A DNA stretch of 64,000 bases from the NCBI RefSeq assembly GCF_010015445.1, contig NC_053119.1, forward strand, positions 27,231,383 through 27,295,382, read 5' to 3'. This DNA comes from Perca fluviatilis. Lineage: Eukaryota > Chordata > Actinopteri > Perciformes > Percidae. Position 1 is the stretch's first letter. Each line of letters starts with the position of its first letter. Positions 50,109-61,341 of the stretch are shown here, piece by piece. The notes beneath the pieces were generated by a model that saw nothing but the letters and a program-made list of their open reading frames with translations, ran no database searches and had not been told where the DNA came from. The position numbers were made by a program, and so were the translations under genes.

Positions 50109-51394
50109 AATTCTGGTGCTCCTTCTTGTCTGAAATGGGACTGTATGCTGTAAATCAATAGGATGTCATTTGTTTTCTTTGTAATGCTGCGTGCCTGTGT
50201 ATCTTCGCTGTATGGCAGCATAATCAGTTTTTTTTTTTATGGGAAGTGGGTGGAAAAAAGAGGATGGAAAGAAACTATCAATGAATGACTTAATTCTCAC
50301 AAACAACAGCTCTTTATTTCAGCACATAGGAGCAAAATCAGGCAGGCACTACGTGATGGTTGGGTGATAATGTTGCATTTACCAAAAGCGCAGGTTCTAG
50401 GGATCCTTTCACTTGTGCCATAAATCATTGTTAGTGTTCATAAAATGCAGGATTCAGATGTAAAAGAATAAAAGAACTAATCCAAGAGAGGAGGCTCTAA
50501 TCATAAACCATCCAACAGGAAGCATCATTTACCAGCCGCCTAGTTAACAGGTAGACTTCTCCCCTTTACAGATATTAGACCATCAGCTTCCTTGCAAATG
50601 CTTCATTGGAGAGAAAATAACAGAAAATTGTTTTTTAAAACATGGACCATTATTCCTACATCCCACATTACAAGATAATATACTCTAGCCTGGCTTTTAT
50701 TTCATCTGCAACACAGAAACAAATCAGTTTTCTGTGTTAGATATTAGAGTGGAAAACATCCTCTGACATGTGATTTAGTGGTTTAATGGTTTAGTTGATG
50801 GCAACAAGGGGCAGCAGTGTATTTTGGATTCCTGCTCAGCAAAGACTTTTTAAACGTCGTTATTGTATCAACTACTCATCAACGGTAGAGTAAGTAAGAT
50901 GATTCAACAACTGCTTGGCTTAGTTAAGTTTCCCTCATCACTTCAAATGTATTCATTAACCAATTTCAGTAATTGGTGAAGTATGATATTTACAGAATAG
51001 GCATTTACATTTTAGGTTTCTCAATTAAAGGACAGGTTCAGATGTTTTCAAGTCTATCTTAATATAATACTGACATGCCCATATATTATGAACATTGAAA
51101 GAGTTATTGGTCACTGGAACCATTCCTTTCTTTCATATTGGATGTGAGATCCCTTCCTTTAGGAGGATTCCAGGGAGGCAAAATGCTTGTCTTGTCTTTT
51201 GTGGAAATTTCACACTAATGAAAGACTGTAACTTTGTAAGATAGATACCCTCTTGATTTGGATCTCAGACTGCCTCATTTTAGCTTCAGTTGAACTTCAG
51301 AATGTGTTTTTGCATAGAACGAGGACTGTGTATTTTGACGATTTTGAAGTAAAAATCTTATTTGCTGTATTTTACCATATGATAGCTCTTTCAT

Positions 51395-51735
51395 GTCAGT
51401 TAGCTTAGCTTAGCATAAAGACTTGAAACGGAGAAACAGCTCGACTGTTCTGTCCAAAGGTAAGAAAATCCACCTACTGTACCAGTACCTCTAAAGATAA
51501 TTAGCATAATAATCATTGCAAAAACCGCAGTGTAAAAAGAACGGGTCATGGGTTATGTGTCGGTCTGTTTCTTGGCAGGACGCAGTAACTTCCTGGAGGT
51601 TGCCTGGCTAAGAAATAGTCCAGCACATAACCCCTCATAAAACCACAATGTATCCTTTTTACACTTCAAAAGATGAGAAGATTGATCAATCATCTAACTT
51701 TCTAAAAGTGAATGTGCATATTTTCCAAAATGTTG
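51395..51735. mobile_element. Family B repeat copy
   Basis: TTAGCTTAGCTTAGCATAAA, CTGTTCTGTCCAAAGGTAAG and the right end TTCCAAAATGTTGAATTATT+CCT. The left end is missing. Confidence 0.55.
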
Positions 51736-52489
51736 AATTATTCCTCTGAACCAATCATCTGCAAAGTAATTATGGTCTACACCCATTGTGCTCCATCTTG
51801 CAAGCAACAAGCAATCCAATGGTTACTACCTGACATGTCTTATTAGAAAACATACTGTACTACATATTTTACATGCAACAACAAGAAAACAAGCCTGCTC
51901 TATAATATCTGAAGTGAAGGTTCTCTAGTGGATTTTTCCCTCAGCAACAAGTGCTAAAGTCCCCTGCTGCTGCCTCGACTGCTTTCAGGTTGACTTTGCA
52001 ACAAACTGTTGCCATTCAACTTCCTCCCAAGCTTTCAAGCCCTGCTGCTTCACCTCTGCTGCCAAATCAGTATACCTAATCATTTTCCTTTCATATGCCT
52101 CATCTGCTGCATTCTCCCATCACACTGTGAGATCTTCAGAATACACAACTTTCTCTGCCATAACACAGAGTCTGACTTTCAGGTATGATTTTCTCCAGGA
52201 CTGGCAGCTCTCTCTACAAACAGATTCCTGTTTCCTTGGGTAGCTGATTCACTGCCTCTTTCTACTTTCATGACAAAAAGTAATATAGCCTACTGTATTT
52301 CCTTCTGTGAGCTAACAAATTAATTTTTACGTATTTCCTCCCCGTTGTTGCTGCTCGTTGTTATGTTTCCAGGTGCACTGGGATGGACAAAATATCTCTA
52401 CTACATCTTTTTACTGGGATTTTGGGGGTAGTGTAAGAAGGTAGCACATCGGATTCTCTGCCTTTCTCCATCTTCTTTGTCCATCCATG

Positions 52490-52648
52490 TAGGCTGTTGA
52501 GGGATATATGAAGGAATTACTGTAATTGTTGGAATTGTTGGGGCTTTGTAAATTATAGCGTGTGGTCTAGACCTACTCTATCTGTAAAGTGTCTCGAGAT
52601 AACTTGTGTTATGATTTGATGCTATAAATAAAATTGAATTGAATTGTA
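52490..52648 (+). mobile_element. LINE/SINE 3' tail
   Basis: TAGACCTACTCTATCTGTAA, GTGTCTCGAGATAACTTGTG and ATGCTATAAATAAAATTGAA with a terminal AATTG repeat, a recurrent 3' end of fish retroposons. Confidence 0.5.
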
Positions 52649-53138
52649 CGTACCTGCCATTTAAATAGTTTAGGTAACTAATGTGCAGTATAGAGTGATT
52701 CACAACATGCACATGTGATTTTCAAATGAAAGACAACAACAACAATTATACATATTTTTACTTGTGGTTGTGAAACCCATTTCATTTGATAAATGGTCAT
52801 ATTGTTTCTCCTGAATAGCTGGACAAAATTATTTAAATGAATATTTTGACTTTTGGGAAATATACTTGTTTGCTTTTTTGCAGAGTTAGATCAGAAGATG
52901 ATACCACTCTTATGTCTGCATGCTAAATATTAAGCTATAGCCAACAGCCTGTTAGCTTAGCTTAGTATCAAGGCTGGAAATAGAGGAAAAGACCTAGCCT
53001 GGCTCCATCCAAAGGTAACACACAGAGATGTCACAAGTCATTTTTTTTGGAAGTCCAAGTCGAGTCTCAAGTCTTGACCTAGCTGGGTGCGTTTCGAGAT
53101 GCCTGATGATTTCTGACGTTGTTGATCCGGCATCATTA

Positions 53139-54838
53139 GGGCCCGAGCGCCGACAGCGGCGAAGGCCCTATTGAAACTGAAGGAATTATTCTTTCTTTCT
53201 TTCTTTCTTTTATTATTTTCCCGTCAAATGAATTGGCTTTTTGAGGGGCTTAATATATTCAAAAACTCACCAAATTTGGCGGTCGCATCAAGTCTGGTGA
53301 AAATTTACGTATTTTAAGGGTTTCGGGAATAGGCGCACAAAAATGGCTTGCTAGCGCCCCCTACAAAGTTAAGAAAATTGAGCCCTCCACTTGCGTTGCA
53401 CGTGAACTCACGAAACTTGGTACACCTATGTAACATGTCAAGATGTACAAAAACTTCATTAGAGCCATACCCTAAACCCAACAGGAAGTCCGCCATTTTG
53501 ATTTCAAAGTTCGAAATTAGTGCGATTTTGGCCATTTCCACATGCGTACTTTAACGAACTCCTCCTAGAGATTTCATCCGATCAACTTCAAACTCGGTCT
53601 GTTCCATCTTAAGATGTTAAAGATGAAAAGTTGTTAAAAGAAAAACTTTTCGTCATAGGACGTGGCGGGGCCGGCGGGGCGGCCATTTTGTGCATTTCCC
53701 GCAAACAGGAAGTGGCTGTAACTCGAGTGTACGTTGTCCGATTACACCGAAACTTTTCAGGATTCATAAGAGTCCAACCCTGAGGACAAATAAAGGCCGA
53801 TATTTACTTAAAGTCATAGCGCCCCCTAGTGGCAACAGGAAGTAGGCCTAAAAGTCAAGGTGCTATACTTTAACGAACTCCTCCTAGAGATTTCATCCGA
53901 TGGACTTCAAACTTGGTCTGTACCATCCCAACACCTTTACGATGAAAAGTTATTAAAAAAAAAACTTTTCGTCAGACGGTGTGGGCGTGGCGTGGCGGCC
54001 ATTTTGAGTGTTTAGCGATGACCAAAGAAGTTGTTGTAACTTGAGGTGTACGTTGTCGTATCTGCCCGAAATTTGTCAGGATGGACAAGGGTCCAGGCCT
54101 GAGGACACCTACAGGGCCAAAATTGACCTTTGGTCATAGCCCCCCTCTGGCCACAGGAAATCTGCCTTATATGACAAACATCATCCGATTTACATGAAAC
54201 TTATAATATGTGGTCTACATGTGATACTGAGCCAGCCCCTATAATATGACCACGCCCACTTACTCAGGCCACGCCCCCTTTCATAACATTTGAACCGTCT
54301 AAGGTAGAGTCTTGTGTGAGGTGTCATTGAACTCAGCAGAGACTTCATTTTTAATTGGTGATGGTTTGACCGCCCCCCCTATTGTTAAGCCCCCGCCCCC
54401 TTTCATACAATTTGAACCGTTTAAGGTATACCCTTGTGTGAGGTATCAGTGAACTCAGCAGAGACTTCCTACTTCATTGGTGATGGTTTGGCCCGCCCCC
54501 TATGTTGAAGCCACGCCCTTTTTAATAAATGCTGACCCATCTAAGGTAGAGTCTTGTGTGAGGTATCATTGAACTCAGCAGAGACTTCCTTCTTCATTGG
54601 TGATGGATTGACCTGCCCCCTATGCATTAGCCACGACCCTTTTCACAGCTAATCAACCGTATGACGTAGTCTTGTGTGAGGTATCGTCGAACTCGGCAGG
54701 GAGTTCCCTTTTCATTGGTGACAATTTGCGGCATTTGAGTGCCGCGCAAATGCACGGTCGCAAGGAGCGGCGTCCGCCGGTAACCACGACGCGCACAGAG
54801 GCGCGAGGGCCCGTCCATCGCTGCTCGCAGCTTTAATT
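53139..54838 (+). repeat. GGGCCCGAGC-type fish repeat nested in the hAT element
   Basis: Starts AGGGCCCGAGCGCCGAC, followed by a (TTTC)n run at about 53188-53210, and ends GGGCCCGTCCATCGCTGCTC+GCAGCTTTAATTT. ACTTTAACGAACTCCTCCTA recurs at about 53549 and 53869. Four units of about 120 bp lie at 54290-54740. It is dispersed in fish genomes; I cannot name its class. Confidence 0.55.
54225..54740. repeat. Four about 120-bp tandem units
   Basis: Each unit carries GTCTTGTGTGAGGTATCATT (or near), GAACTCAGCAGAGACTTC and TTCATTGGTGATGG, at about 54293, 54414, 54535 and 54654. Confidence 0.8.
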
Positions 54839-55242
54839 TATCTTGGTGCCCCACACCTTGCATGTAGCTGTTCGCTTACTGCCACTGTTTACGAAGTTAT
54901 TGAAAGCAAAACTAATGACAAAAGGCACAACTCCGGGAGGACTTTGTGTCGCCATCAGCAATGCATTTTTTTATATGTGAGTGCGCGCACATAAGGCATA
55001 GCACATGCGTTACGTTGCACATTATGGCAAAGGGCAGGGGACATGCAGCTCATCATACGTTTCCCCAACGTATCCACTTGTTTCTCCAGCAACCAATGGG
55101 TGCTGACCTACTTCCGCTTTCCGGTTATGTGTTTCCGGTTCAGCGGCTAACCTCTACTCTCTAAGTTGCTAGCGTACCATTATATCGACAGAGAAGGCAG
55201 CATTACATTGATTATAATTAGTTGTATTTAAGTCTTGTTAAC
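54839..55242 (+). promoter_or_regulatory. Upstream region of the THAP gene inside the mobile element
   Basis: Contains CCAAT (ACCAATGGG at about 55091) and clustered ETS-like TTCCG sites (CTTCCGCTTTCCGG, GTTTCCGGTT) within 130 bp of the start codon. This is promoter-like, but unproven. Confidence 0.35.
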
Positions 55243-55692
55243 ATGAGCTCAGGTTCAACTTGTGCCGTTGTTGGTTGCCATAACAATTCAAGAAAATTTA
55301 AGATTTTGTCGGAAACGTCTTGCTTCGAACATCAGCAACTTCGAAGAAATTGTCCGTGTCCAGCGCCCTATGCTTTGCACTCCATGCCAAGGAATGAGGA
55401 ACGCAAAACAGCGTGGCTTGCAGCTTTGAAACTAAAGCACCCTCCAAAGAGAGTGTATGTTTGCTCTTTCCATTTCTTAAAAAAAAAGCCAACAGAACTG
55501 CACCCTGATCCGGAGCTTTATCTGGGCTACGAGCGACCACCTCCGAAGAAGAGGAGAAAGCTAGTCCGGCTAACTGTGTCGGAAACGGCTAGCAGCTGCA
55601 GAGTTTCTGCTCAATTCGGCATCAATACTGTCTTTGTTATTTATCCACTTACTATTAAGCATGAACATAAGTATATCAAATTACAAGTGTAA
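55243..55692 (+). CDS. THAP-domain protein (first exon or short protein) in a mobile element
   Basis: Starts MSSGSTCAVVGCHNNSRKF at 55243. The THAP zinc finger is complete: C7 and C12 (C-x4-C), the conserved W in KTAWLAALKLK, then RVYVCSFHF (C-x2-H) and a downstream hydrophobic box PELYLGYERP. A basic PPPKKRRKLVR follows, which could be a nuclear signal. THAP domains bind DNA and occur in host factors and in P-element and Kolobok transposases. The frame stays open to 55692 but becomes unlike protein after about residue 125, so a splice donor in that region is likely. No transposase catalytic part is visible. Confidence 0.6.
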   Translation: MSSGSTCAVVGCHNNSRKFKILSETSCFEHQQLRRNCPCPAPYALHSMPRNEERKTAWLAALKLKHPPKRVYVCSFHFLKKKPTELHPDPELYLGYERPPPKKRRKLVRLTVSETASSCRVSAQFGINTVFVIYPLTIKHEHKYIKLQV

Positions 55693-55738
55693 AAATACAT
55701 TTAGTCAAGTACTGTGCTTATGTACTTTTTATTTTTAC

Positions 55739-56188
55739 CTTCCACAGAATAGCTGCTGCATGGCTACATGACTTCCCTAACCCGGCAATGCAAGAGCAGC
55801 CGACTGTCTCAATGACTCCACTTTGCCTCAGCATTACCCATGCTGTATGTTTAGCTTCATTGACACTCTGACTGGGCTCTACTGCTGCCTTCAAAAATAT
55901 AAAGCCGCTGTGTTTCTTCAACAATACTGTGCCTATTTTGTTACTATGCAAGTAAGTATATGCTTCTGTGCTTTTGTAATTGCGCAATTCTTCGCCATCA
56001 ACACCTTCGGAAAATAAAAGGTAATTAACGACGTCGATGTAGCTAACATCGGGCCATTGCTTCATGTCATCTAGCCACTCCGTCAGAAGGGATGGATGAG
56101 GGACTGTTACGGTCTTGTCGTCACGACTTGTTAAAACATCCATGGTGTGTATCCACCTCCGTTTTTTGTCCATTTGTGCTTCATCCAT
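55739..56188 (-). CDS. SWIM zinc-finger protein, first coding exon, downstream part missing
   Basis: ATG at 56188 on minus; 150 codons to a clear donor AAG|GTAAAAAT at 55738. Early region MDEAQMDKKRRWIHTMDVLT; then SYIDVVNYLLFSEGVDGEEL; the SWIM motif GCSCIAGLGKSCSHAAAILW (C-x-C-x7-C-x-H) is intact at about residues 128-148. In fish, proteins of this type usually continue into a YqaJ-like exonuclease domain. Here the next sequence on minus is the convergent THAP exon and no YqaJ exon was seen, so this copy is probably a fragment. It is uninterrupted by stops. Confidence 0.6.
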
Positions 56189-56405
56189 GGTGAAACACCG
56201 GCTTTTACAGCGAACAGGCTAGCAAGCTACAAGCTATCAAACGTACACAGGCTTCGAACCGGAAAAGAAAAACCGACTTCCGGTTAAAAACCGATATGAA
56301 TCATGGGTAAATTCGCTAACCCGGAAAAAGGTGAATATGCCAATAAAAGAAAATAGAAATACATGAATACATTTTGATTTAAAAAGCAATAATTGCATGA
56401 AAACA
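56189..56405 (-). promoter_or_regulatory. Upstream region of the SWIM exon
   Basis: On minus, several ETS-like CCGGAAGT/TTCCGG sites lie within 150 bp of the ATG (ACCGGAAGTCGG, TTTTCCGGTTCG). The arrangement resembles the other promoter of the element at 55100-55150. Confidence 0.3.
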
Positions 56406-56779
56406 GGTTGTTGACGAGTCTCGAAGCTCGAGTCAGACTCAATTCTGAAGTCACTGTTTGTGCAACTTAAGTGTGACTCAAGTCCGAGTCTCAGACTCGA
56501 GTCCCCATCTCTGGTAACACATCCTGCCTACCAGCACCACTAAAGTTCCTGAGTCTCTGCTAGTTGCCTGGTAACCTCACGCTGACAACAACATTCCAAG
56601 TCTTTCTGAAGTGACCTTCAGACAGAGCAAGGCTAGCTGTTTCCCCTTGTTTTCAGTCTTTGTGCTAAGCTAAGCTAACTGGCTGCTGGCTGTAGTTCCA
56701 TATTCATGTTACTGAGGGTGGAATAGATCTTTTCATCCAACAATTCAATACATTTCTTAAATATTTATGCTATTCCCAT

Positions 56780-59620
56780 AAAAAACCTGTATCAATGAGA
56801 TACCTCTTTGACCTTTTTGTGTGTTTATAGAAAGGTTCGCACTGCTACCAGGACATTTAAACCAACATGGCTGCACAACAGCAGCTCCCATAATGCCCTC
56901 AAAGCGGGGACTCTAAACTTTGAGAAACTGCAGTGTGATATTTGTCAAAATGTCCGTGTGCAGCACTCAATGCAATTTTGTTTGTTTTCAAGGCAGCTCT
57001 ATCACTGAATTTAGACACACTGCTGTTGAGGACACATTTTTCTCTGTGTCTTCTGTGTTTTGTTTCCACATCAATCACTTTGGGCCAGATGGGTCCCTGC
57101 TGAAGTTCAGGAGGAGCCTCAAATAATGAAAAAAAGAATGAAAGAAAGAAAAAGAAGCTGTTGAAGACATGAAGCAGAACAGCAGTATGTAGGAAGACTT
57201 TTACACTAATAGCACTTAAAAATCTGAATTTATGTGAGTGGGTTGAAGTCACATAATGGTAATGGTGGGCACAGTTACTAAAACAAAGGTTGTTATCAGG
57301 CGTAATGGACAGAATGAAAAATTATTTGTGTTGCGCTTCAAGCAGGAATCCTACAGTCCCTTGATTAATTAGTAGAACAGTCTTAACAGTTGGCCTAAAT
57401 GTGTTCCCTGTTGGTTTAATTTGGTTATTGACCTTCAATGCACGAATTCTAGGCAGAGGCCTTTATAACTTAGTCCTTTCTTTTATTTTATTATAGAAGA
57501 CTCAACCTCCAGATACTTTTATTTCAGCTTCAGATAATTTCAAGGCTTTGGTTCCAGTTCACCACTGTTGGTCGCTTTGTGAAAGTTGTGGCAACTCCCA
57601 GCCCATGCCTTTTTAAATAGCTGATATTTAGATTTGATGCCGTCCATATACAGTATATGGTGGAAACATCTGGTTGATGGCCCCTGACAAATTCAAAGGT
57701 CACTATGTCACTGTCATTCATCCTTCACTTTGACATAGCTGGGAGTAGTGAGAGGGCCGCACAACCCTGCGCCGATAACATAAAGGTAGCTAATGTGACG
57801 TGGCATAAAGTGATTCATATAGACTACTACTACACTTTCAAATCCACTTATGTGAACAGAGTCAAAGGACGATTAGCAACCTTGTGTGTGGAGTAAATCA
57901 GAAAACACATCTGTGCTTCAGCTCACATGCTCTGAGGCACTTTATCTTCACGGCACGCTCTACTGTCAAACATGCACGAATACCAAACATGCATACAAGG
58001 GTCACTCATGGGCACAGTCCAAGAGGGGGCATTGTTGGTGAAAATGAAAAGAAAACAGGGAAGACCACCAGTCTAATGGCCGAGACAGCACTTTATCTTT
58101 GATCTCCTCTCTGATTGGAACAGGCAACTGAGTGTTTTAAAAAACTCTAGAACGCAGTCTTCACTTCAAGGCGTAGGCCCTCTATTCATACTCAAACGCT
58201 CCATCAAGACCTTGGCTGTAATACCCCTGGCAGCCAAGTCAGCATTATGTAATGCATATGAGAGTGTCTATTGTGAAAACACAAGTAGACTGCTCTTAAT
58301 GGCTTAAGGGCACTAAGTGACGCAAACAGAAAATCAATTACATAACTCATTACTTGCAAGCAAAGCAACAACAAGAAGTAAATGAAGTATGGATGGCAGT
58401 TGGAGCAAATATCACAAGCCTCTTACAGTAATACCAGTGTGGAGACTTTTTACCACAAGACTGTTGACAGGATGATATTAAACTATGACAGGCCTCTGGG
58501 TGTTACTGCTCTCATTTTGCTGAACAAGACACAGGACTCATAAGGCTGGCACAAGGCTTAGGAGTCCATGGGTTCTCATGTCATTTTCGCACTCAGTGCA
58601 ATTAATAACCTAAAAACAGTTTCTGTGCAATAGCAGTCAGCCAGTCATGCATTCAATAGTGCTGGCCATTGGCATTATTGTGCTAATTTTGACTGAAACG
58701 CTCTGTACTTGACTCGCATTAATGCCTCGCTGACTTTGGGATCATCGAAGTTGGCCTCGAGTGAGGAATTGAGGCAAGCGGAACATTTGGAAAACAAGTT
58801 AACACAACACCCACTTCGGGATCCCGCTCTTCATTCAGAGTTTCTCCAAAGTACCTTGAGATGGATAAATGATATTGTTTAATAAGAGTACTTTCTGTTG
58901 ATACAGTTGAGGTGTTAATGCATGTCGATACTGAATCTCACGCTACCAGTCATGACTTTTCAAAGCAAAACATCCCAAAGGCTGCTTCACGTCAAAGTTA
59001 GACCATTATTCTTCATGGAAAAACACTCAAATATATACAGAAGATTTGACTTCACTTTTTAAATGGTGACTCTTTAAAAAAAAAAAAAACTAAGCTCTCT
59101 CTGGTTGGCTAATATCCAGCTCTGCTTATGCAGCCAAGTGCATTAAGCTGTGCAGATGAAGTGCCCCAGCCAACCAAGCAGAAAAACAACTTGTGCCTGC
59201 CTGGGCCAGTCGGGGTGGGGCCGGCCTGGGTTCGGTTTGGACTCCATAGTGCCCGGGGTCGCCTGGGACTTGCCCACCATTAATTACCACTAATGAGTTG
59301 CGCATGAGTGGCCTGATGTTGATGGACTGAACATCCCGTTCGTGGGATATGGGATACAACACTCTGAGGGGACATGTGGGAAATGTGGCTATGCTGGTTG
59401 GAGGGGTGTAGCAGCAAAGATTGCATTTTGATGGGGAAGATGAATAATCACTGACGGAAGAAGAGTGTAAATATAGTGAAGAGAGAAGTGCTAGTTTCCT
59501 GATTTATCATGCTGGGGGATTAACTCGTTCTGAAGCTTTTCTCAACAGACTTTTTATTTTAGAGCAAACCATGAGTGTGAGGTCAGAAATCTCTGAACTA
59601 TACACTTCAGGTAGCGCACT
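56780..59620 (+). other. btbd11 intron 1, mostly single-copy-looking
   Basis: No repeat edges recognised between about 57250 and 59050. Candidate area for conserved non-coding elements; no exon seen. Confidence 0.35.
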
Positions 59621-59679
59621 ATTTGTGTCTTTGAAAGACTACAGTATCCGTGTTTTGCTGTTTTAAACTTTTTAGTGAA

Positions 59680-60175
59680 CCCCATCTCAGGAACTGAGCA
59701 GAGAGTTGAAAACTGAACTTGGCCGTTTCAACAATGACTCTCTTTTTGCATTTATATTCCTGGCGTGCAGTCTGTATGAATCGAACTCGAACAGAGGAAA
59801 AGAGGGAGACTGTTCCATTCCAGCTCCATGCCTGTGTATTTGGATTTGGAGCGGCTGCTCCCTGCCAGCCAGCCTCCTCCACCCTTTGTGCTTCTCACAG
59901 CAGAGCCAGTGTGCCTGGGGGAGAGGCTGGGAAAACATGTGGGGGAGAGCCCGGAGGAGTTGGAGGGAGAACCAGCCTACCTGCTGCCTGCAACGGACTG
60001 GAGTCAGTTGGTGCGGGCCAGGCCCCCAAAATACGATACTTTCAATATTTGCTTTGGCTGAGTTTGTGTGTTCCATTAAAGGATGTACTGTTGGCAAGGG
60101 CTGTGACATTTTTAACCTGCAATAACAATCCTGCTTTGGGAACACACTCTTTTGCTAAGTTCTGTTTGTGATGCA
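59680..60175. other. GC-richer, stop-poor patch in intron
   Basis: Four overlapping open frames of 77 to 152 codons, on both strands, coincide here. The plus frame from 59828 (MPVYLDLERLLPASQPPPPF) has a coding-like look, but no family was recognised and no convincing donor follows. It could be an alternative first exon or simply a GC-rich island. Confidence 0.25.
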
Positions 60176-61255
60176 TGAGGTAGCAGCACTGTTTCTGCCT
60201 CTTGAGTTTTATGGGTTAGAAGAGTAAGTGTACGAGGACATGTTTTGCTTTTTTTTGAAAAGATGAGCGTGCATGACTGATTTAGTGAGTGATATTGCAA
60301 ATTGCTCACTTACAGCTTGGCCGATGTTCACCCACATGTATGAGAGCAATCGTTCATTCTCAGAACTCAACAAAGAGGGCATTGTTTTCCGTCCGAGTTC
60401 CCCCTTTTTCCATAGTAGGCAGTAGAGTTGAGGTGAAACAGGGCTCTTCCCCTGAGCTTTTGAGCATTGTTCAAAATTGAATCATGATCGCATTTTCAAT
60501 ACGAGTGTTCTCACATTATCAAAGTGACAGGGATATTTGCTAACGGCGGCCCCGAACAGTGAGGGTCATCCCCCGGAGGAGGTGCTGAGGTAGGGGGGGG
60601 GAGCAACAGGGAGCGGCACACAGCCCCAGGCCTCATCACTCTCTGCCAGGCATGGCCCACTTCCAGTCAGTGTCTGTGCTACAGGCAGCCACTTTGCAAA
60701 GTCAGAATGATAGATTACGCTAGGTGAGTTAAACAATTACGGAGCAATTTGGAGCTCTATGCCTCATAAATTGCTGGTCTCCCATCCTGAAATATCTCAG
60801 CGAGGAGTAATGAATCAACATTCGGAAAAAAAAAGTCGGATAAACCGCTCTAGCTATTCTTTGATGTTAATAATAAACAGTATTAGGGGAAAGAGTGTTG
60901 TTTTTCTCACTGTCAAAGACTCTGTTTTGCTTTATCTATTGTTTTGGTTAAAATAAGCTTGCAAAAGAATAAACAAGCATGCTTATGCACATGCACCCAT
61001 TACTTAAAATCAAACATTACAGGTGTAAGAAAAACGCACACCTGAATTTACAAACTCACACAACACTGTGACATTGTGTTTTTATCCTCATATGATCAGG
61101 CAGCGCGGTAAGGAGAGCTTCATAGCTCTGAAGCACTTGCTGGGCTTTGTTAATACAACAGATTTAGAAATAAAAGAGAAGGCACTGACGACTGACTCCT
61201 TTCCCCCCTTTTTGACATGAGACTCCTGGGAGGAGGGAGAGAAAGGGAAAAAGGA
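60176..61255 (+). other. btbd11 intron 1, no feature seen
   Basis: No recognisable exon or repeat border. Confidence 0.35.
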
Positions 61256-61306
61256 AGGGGGGGGGGGGGCCCCGGGGGGGGGGTGTCGAAAAAAAAAAAA
61301 AAAAAA
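61256..61306. repeat. Homopolymer cluster G14-CCCC-G9 then A19
   Basis: A G run, CCCC, another G run, TGTCG and a long A run are packed in about 50 bp. Such a run is error-prone, so the exact sequence may be an assembly or polishing artefact. Confidence 0.8.
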
Positions 61307-61340
61307 CTAAAATAAGGTTTACAGTGGCTTACATGCGTGA

Positions 61341-61341
<1 letters not shown>

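Larger units (their letters stand above)
44790..51380 (+). other. btbd11 intron 1, largely repeat-poor, no gene seen
   Basis: Contains a (CT)24 run (46344-46392) and a perfect hairpin (50061-50108). ORFs up to 133 codons at 46275 owe their length to the CT run. No family resemblance on either strand. Confidence 0.4.
53015..56521. mobile_element. hAT-ended element carrying THAP and SWIM coding segments (with 8-bp target duplication)
   Basis: Ends CAGAGATG (53023-53030) and CATCTCTG (56506-56513) are perfect inverted copies, flanked by GTAACACA on both sides (53015-53022, 56514-56521). Subterminal AAGTCCAAGTCGAGTCTCAA and AGTCCGAGTCTCAGACTCGA arrays occupy both ends. The interior has a nested repeat (about 53139-54838), then a THAP exon on plus and a SWIM exon on minus. 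No hAT transposase motif is visible, so mobility would have to be supplied elsewhere. Confidence 0.8.
52845..56770. mobile_element. Family B repeat copy split by the 53023-56513 hAT element
   Basis: The left half (TTAGCTTAGCTTAGTATCAA...CCATCCAAAGGTAACACA) ends exactly at the target duplication. The right half resumes at 56514 (GTAACACATCCTGCCTACCA). Rejoining gives the AAAGGTAACA...TCC..CCTACC order seen in the uninterrupted copies near 26500 and 51450. Confidence 0.65.

Noticed and set aside
53314..53554. Paired frames on both strands in the GGGCCCGAGC repeat
   Set aside because: They lie in a dispersed non-coding repeat and show no family features.
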